A stretch of 64,000 nucleotides of DNA from an uncultured Prevotellaceae bacterium. Its GTDB lineage: Bacteria; Bacteroidota; Bacteroidia; Bacteroidales; Bacteroidaceae. The position numbers and the translations under genes were made by a program. Below the pieces are notes generated by a model. The model was not told the origin of the DNA, searched no databases, and saw nothing but the letters and a program-made list of their open reading frames with translations. The stretch spans positions 1-64,000 of the forward strand of contig OMXV01000008.1 of assembly GCA_900315075.1 (NCBI GenBank). The letters run 5' to 3'. Below are positions 53,918 through 62,135 of this stretch, one piece after another. Every line of letters begins with the position of its first letter. The stretch's first letter is position 1.

Positions 53918-55663
53918 ATGAATTCCATCAAATATCTTTACATATTCTTCGGTACGCTGGTAGCTCTGTCGCTGAATTCGTGCAGCGAGAGTTTCCTGGA
54001 CCATGTGCCCGATGAGCGCACCGAGATAGACTCAGAGCAGAAAGTAATCGACCTGCTGAAGACGGCCTATCCCGTGGCCAACACCATGTGGGTGGGAGAG
54101 ATTTCAAGCGACAACCTCATTGATAACCAAGCTCCCCACCTGCCCACCAAGCCATGGGACAAACAGATTTTGACTCACTACAACTATGGCACCTATGACC
54201 GCTGGGACGAGGAACTTTTCCGGTTCCAGCCCGTGACCTTGGGTACTTATAGCGACAGCGACTCCCCCGGCCGCATATGGGGAGGCTATTATGCCTCTAT
54301 CGCTACCTGCAACGCCGCACTCAAAGCACTTGACGAAATCAAAGCTGAGACAGGACAGGAAACCGACAGAATGCGTGCTGCCCGTGCTGAGGCTCTGCTT
54401 ATTCGCGCCTATAGCCATTTCTGTCTGTCAAACGTGTTCTGCCAGGCTTACAAAGACCCAGAGCGTAGCCGTTTGGACATAGGTATCCCTTACGTGACCG
54501 AGATGGAAGACGTTGTACAAAAAGAATATGACCGTGGCAACGTAGCTGAAGTGTATGATAAGATTGAGGCCGACCTCCTGGCAGGCCTTGCCGGAGTAGA
54601 TGAGTTGTACTACACCCAGCCAAAATGGCACTTCAACGTCAATGCCGCCCATGCCTTTGCCGCCCGTTTCTATCTCTATAAGCGCGAATGGGCAAAAGTG
54701 ATAGAGCACGCCAACTATGTCTTGGGTACCGACAACAACACATTGCTGAACATGATGATGGACTACTCGGTATTCACCGACTGCTCCACTGGTTCCGACT
54801 ATAGCCTTGCATGGCAAAGCCCAAATCAGAACAACAACCTGATGCTCATCGGCACCTACTCGCTGATGTATCGCCGCTGCTTCGGCTATCGCTACTCCTG
54901 CGCAGGTCCTCCTGCCCGTGATGTGTTCCTGATTAATGCCCGCCACGACTTCTGGCGCTCCTACTATGTATGCCCAATCGGACTAGTTTCTGGTATGGTC
55001 TTTGGTAACAACACCCACGACTACGGTTATATAAACAGTAAGATTTTTGAGCAGTTTGAATATAGCGACAAGATTGCAGGTATCGGCTATCCCCACATTA
55101 TCGTCCGTGCATTTACCGCCAACGAGCTCCTCTTGGAGCGTGCCGAGGCCAAGATTATGCTAGGACAGATTGACGCTGGTGCTGAAGACTTATGCGCCTA
55201 CTGGAACAACAGTATTGATAAATTCTCAGAAGCCGACTACAAGAGTTACTACGAGGGTGGCTACATCAACTATATCACTAAGGACATGATTGTGAAATGG
55301 TATAGCAATCCATCCCATGGTAACTGCCATGAGAACTGGGACTTCACACAGACAAATGTCAGTCCATCATATGTTGTCACAGCAGAACAGGTTCCATTTA
55401 TGAACTGCGTGAATGAGTTCCGTCGCTTCGAGACCATGTTTGAGGGTCTGCGTTTCTTTGACTTGAAACGTTGGGGTGTAGAATACAGCCATGTCTGTGG
55501 ACTCTATTCAGAAGAAATACATCTCACTGGTTCAGATCCTCACCGCGCCATCGAAGTACCTTGGGAGACCATCTCCGCTGGTATGGAGTCATCCTATGGG
55601 GCACCTAAGGACAACCAGACCAACCAATTGATTTTCAACCCAGAAGATTTCAGAATCAAATAG
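53918..55663 (+). CDS. SusD/RagB-family surface lipoprotein
   Basis: 581 aa. Lipobox LSLNSC (Cys about 22), then SESFLDHVPDERTEID as in SusD mature starts. TPR-like helices include AEALLIRAYSHFCLSNVFCQAY, and the C-terminal signature is RRFETMFEGLRFFDLKRWG. It would cap the SusC barrel and bind the ligand. It lies 36 bp after susC and 17 bp before the metallopeptidase gene. Confidence 0.95.
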   Translation: MNSIKYLYIFFGTLVALSLNSCSESFLDHVPDERTEIDSEQKVIDLLKTAYPVANTMWVGEISSDNLIDNQAPHLPTKPWDKQILTHYNYGTYDRWDEELFRFQPVTLGTYSDSDSPGRIWGGYYASIATCNAALKALDEIKAETGQETDRMRAARAEALLIRAYSHFCLSNVFCQAYKDPERSRLDIGIPYVTEMEDVVQKEYDRGNVAEVYDKIEADLLAGLAGVDELYYTQPKWHFNVNAAHAFAARFYLYKREWAKVIEHANYVLGTDNNTLLNMMMDYSVFTDCSTGSDYSLAWQSPNQNNNLMLIGTYSLMYRRCFGYRYSCAGPPARDVFLINARHDFWRSYYVCPIGLVSGMVFGNNTHDYGYINSKIFEQFEYSDKIAGIGYPHIIVRAFTANELLLERAEAKIMLGQIDAGAEDLCAYWNNSIDKFSEADYKSYYEGGYINYITKDMIVKWYSNPSHGNCHENWDFTQTNVSPSYVVTAEQVPFMNCVNEFRRFETMFEGLRFFDLKRWGVEYSHVCGLYSEEIHLTGSDPHRAIEVPWETISAGMESSYGAPKDNQTNQLIFNPEDFRIK

Positions 55664-55680
55664 AAAAGGAGGGAAAAAAG

Positions 55681-56895
55681 ATGAGAAACAAACTTTATTT
55701 ATTACTCTTGGCAACGATTGCCATGGTAGGCATCGGATTCACCGCATGCTCTGAAGACGATTTCACCGACTCCATCTTCGACACGAAAGATTATCCACTG
55801 GACCGCCATGCTTATTCTTTCCCACTCGACACCTTCCTCAAGGTCAACTTTCTCGAGCCATATAACTTGAAGTTTATCTACCGCATGGAGGACATCGGTT
55901 CCGACATGAACAAGAACCTTACACCTGCTTCATACGAAACCAGTATGCAGTTGGCTGTTTTGGCAAAATACTTGTGGTATGATGTTTATGAGATGTATGG
56001 AGGTCCTGAGTTCCTCAAGAAAAATAGTCCCCGTATCATTCACGTGATTGGATCTAAGTCGTATAACACCTCACAGGGCACCGAGACCTTAGGTGTGGCT
56101 GAAGGAGGACTGAAAATCACCCTCTACAATGTGAACAACCTGAACGTGAACGACATCGACATGATGAACGAATACTTCTTCAAGACGATGCACCACGAGT
56201 TTGCGCATATTCTTGACCAAACCCGCATCCACCCAACTGCATTCAACTTGCTCTGTAACGGACAGTACGACGCATCGAGCTGGAGTGACACTCCCGACTC
56301 CGTGGCTGCCGGCCGTGGTTTCATGTCACCATACGCCTCCAGTTCCACAAGTGAAGACTGGGTGGAAACCCTCGCCAACTACGTCACCCTCGATACTTTG
56401 GCATTCGAACGTCTGATGGGTGCTGCCAGCTATGAGTGGGAACTCATCGACATGGAATATAGCGACTATCTGAAGCGCAGACAAGGTGCTGAATCGCTCG
56501 ACACCGTGGGCTATTTTAAGTTTTCTACTGGTGGAGGCGACAACAAGTGCTACCGCCGTCGCTGCGCCCGCAACGCCGACGACACTGTGGCTCTGGATGA
56601 AAATGGACAAGTTCAATGGCTACATACAACTGGTCGCGACGGTGTCGCCATCATCAACCAGAAACTCGACTATGTACGTGGTTGGCTGAAAGACAACTGG
56701 GGTATCTCCCTCGACGACCTGCGCCGGGAAGTACAACAACGCCAGTACCTCACCAATCCTGATGGAAGTTTCGTCTTCACCAGTTATGGTACTCTTGTTA
56801 ACCGCCTGACATCTCCCCTACCAGACGAGCCAAATGTCATGCTGATGACAAGACTGCTCATGCAAGTTCTCCAATACAATAAACTCCAACAATAA
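55681..56895 (+). CDS. Putative zinc-binding metallopeptidase lipoprotein
   Basis: 404 aa. Signal peptide with lipobox GFTAC (Cys23). The zincin motif HHEFAHILDQ has His172, Glu173 and His176, and downstream GFMSPYASSSTSEDWVETLANYV provides the conserved Ser-Glu-Asp-x-x-Glu region seen in the SusD-linked zinc-binding metallopeptidase family (PF15890-type). It is anchored at the cell surface or in the periplasm and may trim peptides or glycoproteins for the SusCD pair. Translation starts 17 bp after susD; the DUF4302 gene starts 13 bp after its stop. Confidence 0.88.
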   Translation: MRNKLYLLLLATIAMVGIGFTACSEDDFTDSIFDTKDYPLDRHAYSFPLDTFLKVNFLEPYNLKFIYRMEDIGSDMNKNLTPASYETSMQLAVLAKYLWYDVYEMYGGPEFLKKNSPRIIHVIGSKSYNTSQGTETLGVAEGGLKITLYNVNNLNVNDIDMMNEYFFKTMHHEFAHILDQTRIHPTAFNLLCNGQYDASSWSDTPDSVAAGRGFMSPYASSSTSEDWVETLANYVTLDTLAFERLMGAASYEWELIDMEYSDYLKRRQGAESLDTVGYFKFSTGGGDNKCYRRRCARNADDTVALDENGQVQWLHTTGRDGVAIINQKLDYVRGWLKDNWGISLDDLRREVQQRQYLTNPDGSFVFTSYGTLVNRLTSPLPDEPNVMLMTRLLMQVLQYNKLQQ

Positions 56896-56908
56896 GTAAG
56901 CCAACGAT

Positions 56909-58273
56909 ATGAAAAAGATACTAACATTAACGTTCATATTGGTTTCGGCACTGACCTATACGTCGTGTACGAACGAAGAAGACCTCATCTTCGACAAGAG
57001 TGCAGCAGAGCGTCTGAACGAGGCCAGCGACCTCTATTCCAGTCGTTTGATGGCATCACCCAATGGATGGGCTATGCAACTCTATCCCACCAACGACCCT
57101 GAGTATCCCTACGGCAACGGCTATCTGCTGCTCTGCCGCTTCAATGGCGACCATTCGGTGAACGTGTCGATGGACAACGTGTTCTCCGACAACAAATACA
57201 AAGAGGACACCTCACTGTGGGAAGTTATCACCGACAACGGACCTGTGCTGTCATTCAACTCACACAACGACTGTCTGCATGCCTTCTCCGACCCTGAGGA
57301 CCTGCCATTTACCGGAACTGACGACGACCCCAATGATGAGACAGGAACAGGTGCTGGTGGCGACTACGAATTTATCATCGTGGATGCTCCCGAGGATGCC
57401 TCGTACATGATGCTCAAAGGCAAAAAACGTGGAACCTACAATCTGCTCACCCCGATTGAGCAAGGTGTGGAATATAGCGACTATTTGGCCGACGTGAAGG
57501 CTTTCCAGAATAAGATGTTCTCGGCCTCTGTTCCCACATTCGATGTCATGTACCTCAAGGAAAGCACTTTCAAAATTACAGGTGCCAACGATGGTATCCC
57601 CAACATCTTCCCATACGATGGCGACGAGATTATCGACGAGAGTTTCAATGCCTTCTTGATGACTAAACGTGGCAACGACTACTACCTCCGTTTCCGCGAT
57701 GCAATTTCCATCAACGACGATGAAAAAGTACAGGAATTCCGCTACAACAGCGAGCGCGACGTCTTTGAGAGTGTGGATAATGCAGAATACTATATCGATG
57801 GCGACGACCCCGTGCGCTTCTTCAAGGAAGTGACTATTGTGAACGGTCTCTCTAATTATGGCTGGCAATTCACTCCCAATAGTGACATGTCGGCTTCTAT
57901 GAAAGCCATTGTCGATAATGTGGTGGCAGAATTCAAGTCACGCAAGAACACACTCCAGAGCATATCCTATCACCTTGTCAACTCAAAACCTACGCTTCAC
58001 ATCCAGTACCGGACCAGCACAGGAACGACAGCTAATGCATACTTCAACGTGAATATCCAAGAGACAGAAGATGGTGCAAGTTTCACAATTGTGGAAAGTG
58101 TAGGTCAGGCTGGTCAACTACTCAATGTACTCCCCTCACTGAATGACTTGGTGACGAACATTCTTCAGGGTACATTCCGCATCAGTGGAGGTTATACCAA
58201 GTTTGACCTGAATTATGTAACCTTCACTTCCAGTGTCGACCCTGACAAATGGATAATTATGTCATTAAAATAG
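56909..58273 (+). CDS. DUF4302 family surface lipoprotein
   Basis: 454 aa. Lipobox LTYTSC (Cys about 20) followed by TNEEDLIFDKSAAERLNEA, and the DUF4302 core SPNGWAMQLYPTNDPEYPYGNGYLLLCRF. Later segments include FEFIIVDAPEDASYMMLKGKK-like strands and an all-beta pattern. The family is found next to SusD-linked metallopeptidases in Bacteroidota; its function is unknown, but its place in the operon suggests a surface ligand-binding role comparable to SusE/F. The next gene starts 26 bp after the stop. Confidence 0.86.
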   Translation: MKKILTLTFILVSALTYTSCTNEEDLIFDKSAAERLNEASDLYSSRLMASPNGWAMQLYPTNDPEYPYGNGYLLLCRFNGDHSVNVSMDNVFSDNKYKEDTSLWEVITDNGPVLSFNSHNDCLHAFSDPEDLPFTGTDDDPNDETGTGAGGDYEFIIVDAPEDASYMMLKGKKRGTYNLLTPIEQGVEYSDYLADVKAFQNKMFSASVPTFDVMYLKESTFKITGANDGIPNIFPYDGDEIIDESFNAFLMTKRGNDYYLRFRDAISINDDEKVQEFRYNSERDVFESVDNAEYYIDGDDPVRFFKEVTIVNGLSNYGWQFTPNSDMSASMKAIVDNVVAEFKSRKNTLQSISYHLVNSKPTLHIQYRTSTGTTANAYFNVNIQETEDGASFTIVESVGQAGQLLNVLPSLNDLVTNILQGTFRISGGYTKFDLNYVTFTSSVDPDKWIIMSLK

Positions 58274-58299
58274 TACTAATCATAAAAATCAGTTTACGT

Positions 58300-60009
58300 A
58301 TGAAAAGAACATTTTTACTTACTTTAGCATTGTGCATGCTTTCCACTCTCAGCTTTGCTCAGAGTGAAATGGTCCTTGAGAGGGTTGCCCCTATGACAAA
58401 ATCTTCCCTAAAAGGACTTGTCAAGCCATCAATTACGACTGCACAAACACGACCACGCCGCTCAGTGGCCGATGGTGTTTACTACACTCATGAGAGAGGC
58501 GTGATGTATTCAGGTTATACATTCGATGGCCGAGGCTACAGAGGTACACTTCTCAATTACCCACCTTTCCAAAATGTAATATTCCTTAACAAGTCGGGTA
58601 GCCTTGACATCAATTGGTCTATCAACGGTAAAGACTACACTGAAGACATGGATTCCAAGACGGGGGATTTCCTATATGGTTCTTTGCCTAAGACAACCTT
58701 AACAGAGGAAGGTCTTAGCAGCTTCTACACGCCAACCCTCACAAAAGGCAAGTCGTCTTATACTTATCTTGATACAAATTATAGAGGCGAAGTCAACCAA
58801 GACGGCTCAAGCATTATTGTTACAAATTCTCCTGACTGGGATCTTTCCTACACATTCAGCGACTATGCCACTAATATCCTTTACGGAGGTGGCTGGGTAG
58901 ATTCATATACAGGAACAGAAGACGACACATATATTTTCGGTTCTGGAACTGTTACATTCAACGATATTGGTACTACCAAATCCTTCGCCGTTTCCCAATG
59001 CTTTCCAGCTCCAATATCACCTTTCATAGCTAATAATATTTCCATCCATACCATGTCGGTGACCAAGCCTATAGCTGAAGGCAAGAAATTATTCATGGAA
59101 ATTCGGAATGTAGAAACCTTGGAAGATGGTAGTTTGACTTTCGGCGATGAAGTCTATGAGACCCTTGAAGCCACAGCAGACGACGTAGAATTAGCATGGA
59201 CCTACTCCGATGGCGACAATGTATATAATGTGCATTTCTATAAAAAAGAAGTCGATGACTTCGGCATTGAGGCTAATGCGCCATTCGTTCTCGACAAAGA
59301 CTTCTGCGTAGTTATTGGAGGCTTGTCGGATGAGGGAATAGACTGTGGCTTTATGGGACTAACAGCTGTTACTGAAGATTTGGATTACCTTCAAAGTGCA
59401 GAACCACTCATTGAGACACAAGATGGCAAAATATACTCTTTCAATTATGGTATTCCAATGACACTGCCTTGCAACTTCTGGGGTTTCTTTGATGCTGTAG
59501 AAGTGCCCACAATACTTTACGCATCTGACGATACAGCATTCGAAGATTGCAACATACTCCGTGTATCAGATGATGGCAAGATTGTGTTGAACGAAAAGTA
59601 TCCTGAAATATTTGACTCAAATGTCTATGTCATCGTTGCTCGTGACTGGGAGGATGCTGATGGTAATGAAAACTACTATTTCGATGCTCCTGAATGGATT
59701 TCCGACATAACCATTTACGAGACAGAAAGTTCTGAGGAAACAGGCATGTATCTTGTCACCATTCTTGCAGAGCCACTGCCCGAGGGCGTTACAGGCCGTA
59801 CTGGACAAATGTATTTGAAAGGTATTGGTGGTCTTACTTCTGCTGATCCCATCATCGTGCTTCAAGGTGACGCTACAGTTGATGGCATCCAGGAAGTGAG
59901 AACCAAGAAAGTTGCCAACACACAGCGCTACAACCTCAATGGTATGCGCATGAATGGCAATGTCAAGGGTGTAGTCATCCAGAATGGTCGCAAGTACATC
60001 CAGAAATAA
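58300..60009 (+). CDS. Secreted protein of unknown function with T9SS-like tail
   Basis: 569 aa from the ATG at 58300, which opens a signal peptide (MKRTFLLTLALCMLSTLSFA); an earlier in-frame ATG at 58249 overlaps the DUF4302 gene and adds a non-signal stretch. No known domain is seen. The body is beta-rich and acidic, with many Asp/Gly/Tyr (TGTEDDTYIFGSGTVTFND) and a Thr/Tyr-rich N-terminal third. The tail TQRYNLNGMRM/GVVIQNGRKYIQK resembles the C-terminal sorting tails elsewhere in the window. It is the last gene of the third SusCD operon and may be a secreted substrate-facing factor. It ends in a GAGGTTATGAGGTAG word region. Confidence 0.72.
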   Translation: MKRTFLLTLALCMLSTLSFAQSEMVLERVAPMTKSSLKGLVKPSITTAQTRPRRSVADGVYYTHERGVMYSGYTFDGRGYRGTLLNYPPFQNVIFLNKSGSLDINWSINGKDYTEDMDSKTGDFLYGSLPKTTLTEEGLSSFYTPTLTKGKSSYTYLDTNYRGEVNQDGSSIIVTNSPDWDLSYTFSDYATNILYGGGWVDSYTGTEDDTYIFGSGTVTFNDIGTTKSFAVSQCFPAPISPFIANNISIHTMSVTKPIAEGKKLFMEIRNVETLEDGSLTFGDEVYETLEATADDVELAWTYSDGDNVYNVHFYKKEVDDFGIEANAPFVLDKDFCVVIGGLSDEGIDCGFMGLTAVTEDLDYLQSAEPLIETQDGKIYSFNYGIPMTLPCNFWGFFDAVEVPTILYASDDTAFEDCNILRVSDDGKIVLNEKYPEIFDSNVYVIVARDWEDADGNENYYFDAPEWISDITIYETESSEETGMYLVTILAEPLPEGVTGRTGQMYLKGIGGLTSADPIIVLQGDATVDGIQEVRTKKVANTQRYNLNGMRMNGNVKGVVIQNGRKYIQK

Positions 60010-60185
60010 GGTAATGAGGTAGCGTAGCGTGTTGGTTTTAAGGTTATAAGGTTATGAGGTAGCGTAGCGTGTTGGTTATGAGGTTGTGAGGTTGTGAGGT
60101 GAAAAATGCAAGTAAAACACAATCACATCTCACCTGATAACCTACAAGCGAAGCGACCTCACAACCTTATAACCTAAAAACCTAA
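60010..60185. repeat. GGTTATGAGG word array forming an inverted repeat
   Basis: A 24-bp direct repeat (ATGAGGTAGCGTAGCGTGTT plus GGTT) occurs at 60014-60037 and 60054-60077. The block at about 60036-60085 is an imperfect inverted copy of about 60131-60183 (shared GGTTATAAGGTT, GTGAGGT and AGCG words). It ends just before the terminator at 60188. Confidence 0.82.
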
Positions 60186-60187
60186 CA

Positions 60188-60225
60188 AAAAATTGGGGGT
60201 GGCAATGATGCCACCCCCAATTTTT
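60188..60225 (+). terminator. Strong terminator of the third SusCD operon
   Basis: AAAAATTGGGGGTGGCA (60188-60204) and TGCCACCCCCAATTTTT (60209-60225) are perfect 17-bp arms with an ATGA loop. The GC-rich core and the A/T ends give a U tract in both directions. Confidence 0.93.
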
Positions 60226-60235
60226 ATGGATAGTC

Positions 60236-60266
60236 TTTGTCAATTCAGAAATAATTTCTACCTTTG
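60236..60266 (+). promoter_or_regulatory. Promoter of the M6 metalloprotease gene
   Basis: TTTG at 60236-60239, a 19-bp spacer and TACCTTTG at 60259-60266. The ATG at 60287 follows after about 20 nt. It starts just 11 bp beyond the terminator, so the protease is transcribed separately from the SusCD operon. Confidence 0.8.
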
Positions 60267-60286
60267 CATCAATCAAAATAACATAC

Positions 60287-62074
60287 ATGATGAAAAGAAT
60301 ACTACTATCCTTACTCATCGTGCTCTTTGCGGTGACTATGAGCGCAGTACCATCCCTTAGGACATGGCGCACATACACCCAGAGCGACGGCACAAAAATT
60401 GAACTAATGCTCGTGGGTGACGAAAATTTTCACTACTTCACCACAACCGATGGCATTGCCGTGATGGAAGATCATGGCAGCTACTATTATGCCGACATCA
60501 CCGGCCGGCATCTGCAACGAAGCAACTTGTTGGCACATGCTCCACAGTTGCGCACAGCTGAAGAAAAGGCCGCCTTGGCACAGTTGGGAAACGGCAAAGA
60601 CTCCAACCTCCGTCGTATTCGCGCCAACGCTCCACAATTGACTACTCCACGTCGAGTAGGCGACCCAAGCTCATATATCGGCAGCAAACGCGGACTCATT
60701 ATCTTAGTGAGTTTCGATGATCTCGAATTCCAAGGCGATGACCCCAAAGCCATCTGGACAGACTTAACCAATAAAGAAGGCTACACCAACAACCAAGGTG
60801 CAAAAGGCAGCGTTCACGACTACTTCCTTGATCAAAGCCGTGGATTATTCGACCTCTCCTTCGACGTAGTAGGTCCTTACAAAGCCCCGAAGAGTGTCAC
60901 TTACTACGGTGAAAACAACAATAGAGGCGGTGACCAGTGGCAACGTGTCATCGAACTGCTGAAATTTGCCTGTGAGTCGGCAGACGAAGACGTTAACTAT
61001 AAAGACTACGACTGGGACGGCGATGGCGAGGTGGACCAGGTATTTATGCTCTATGCCGGTATGGGTGAAGCCAGTGGTGGCGAGAGCTATACCATCTGGC
61101 CCCATGAGTCACAAATCGGCAAATGGCCCGTTGCCTATCGCTTAGACAACACCATCATCAACACATACGCCTGTGGCGAGGAACTCAACTATTACGGTCA
61201 ACTCACAGGCATCGGCACTTTCTGTCATGAGTTCTCACACTGCTTAGGACTCCCCGATTTCTATGACACACGTGCCAACAGCGGCACAGCCAACACCAAT
61301 TATGGTATGGGCACGTGGGACGTGATGTGTGGCGGTAGTTACAACAGCAACAGTTGGGTACCAGCAGCATACACTGGTTATGAGCGCAAATTCTGTGGAT
61401 GGATAGAATACAAAGAACTAACCGACCCTTGCAAAGTGTCGTCATTGGCACCAATCGCAGAAAACGGCGATGTATTCTGCTACCGGAACCCCCAACACCC
61501 AGACGAGTATTATCTCTTTGAGCATCGTAACAATACCGTGGGATGGGACCGTGGTGTCGCCAGTAGAGGACTGCTCATCTATCACGTCAACTACGTCGCA
61601 GACCGTTGGCATAACAACACCCCCAACAATGGCGAAGCCGGAGTAGAGTGTATGGCCGCAGTGGCTGCTGACAACAGTCGTTCGGAATATACCGAGAATG
61701 GTGACCTCTTCCCCTATACCTCGACTATCCCTGTACGCACCTATAATGAATTCTCCGATGAAACGACACCTGCCGACATTCTCTACTACCCCAATACCGA
61801 CGGCACCAAGCTGTTGCACATCAAACTGAGCAAAATCACCTATACAAAGAAGACAAAGACTGTCTCTTTCGTATTCAACGATGGCACAGACGAATATGTC
61901 GATACAGGGATTGATGAAAGCACCATTACGCTATTCAACAAAGGTGTTGCCGGTATATACGACCTCAATGGCCTTCGTATGAATGCCACAGAGCAGACAC
62001 TCTCCACCCTACCCCGAGGCCTCTACATTATTAAGTCGGCTAACGGCAGTACAAAGAAAGTGATGGTGAAGTGA
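60287..62074 (+). CDS. M6-family secreted metalloprotease
   Basis: 595 aa. Signal peptide (ILLSLLIVLFAVTMSA), a propeptide-like region to about 130, and an M6 (immune-inhibitor-A-type) catalytic domain. The zinc motif CHEFSHCLGLPDFYD has His314, Glu315, His318 and Asp324 (HExxHxxGxxD), followed by YGMGTWDVMCGG, the expected Met-turn region. A calcium-loop-like DWDGDGEVD lies at 242-250. The tail (GIYDLNGLRM, LPRGLYIIKSANG) is T9SS-like, so it is probably secreted or displayed on the surface. It is near the metallopeptidase/SusCD operon but has its own promoter. Start may be the second ATG one codon in. Confidence 0.92.
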   Translation: MMKRILLSLLIVLFAVTMSAVPSLRTWRTYTQSDGTKIELMLVGDENFHYFTTTDGIAVMEDHGSYYYADITGRHLQRSNLLAHAPQLRTAEEKAALAQLGNGKDSNLRRIRANAPQLTTPRRVGDPSSYIGSKRGLIILVSFDDLEFQGDDPKAIWTDLTNKEGYTNNQGAKGSVHDYFLDQSRGLFDLSFDVVGPYKAPKSVTYYGENNNRGGDQWQRVIELLKFACESADEDVNYKDYDWDGDGEVDQVFMLYAGMGEASGGESYTIWPHESQIGKWPVAYRLDNTIINTYACGEELNYYGQLTGIGTFCHEFSHCLGLPDFYDTRANSGTANTNYGMGTWDVMCGGSYNSNSWVPAAYTGYERKFCGWIEYKELTDPCKVSSLAPIAENGDVFCYRNPQHPDEYYLFEHRNNTVGWDRGVASRGLLIYHVNYVADRWHNNTPNNGEAGVECMAAVAADNSRSEYTENGDLFPYTSTIPVRTYNEFSDETTPADILYYPNTDGTKLLHIKLSKITYTKKTKTVSFVFNDGTDEYVDTGIDESTITLFNKGVAGIYDLNGLRMNATEQTLSTLPRGLYIIKSANGSTKKVMVK

Positions 62075-62128
62075 GGCTCAAAAACTCAAGAACTCATAAA
62101 CTAAAAAACTCATAAACTTAAATTCAAG
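62075..62128. repeat. ACTCATAAA word array
   Basis: AAAACTCAAGAACTCATAAAC followed by TAAAAAACTCATAAACTTAAATTC, between the M6 protease and symporter genes. It shares its unit with 49275-49317. Confidence 0.75.
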
Positions 62129-62135
62129 AAATCTT

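Noticed and set aside
58249-58299. Earlier ATG at 58249 for the secreted unknown protein
   Set aside because: It lies inside the DUF4302 gene and would put 17 residues in front of a clear signal peptide.
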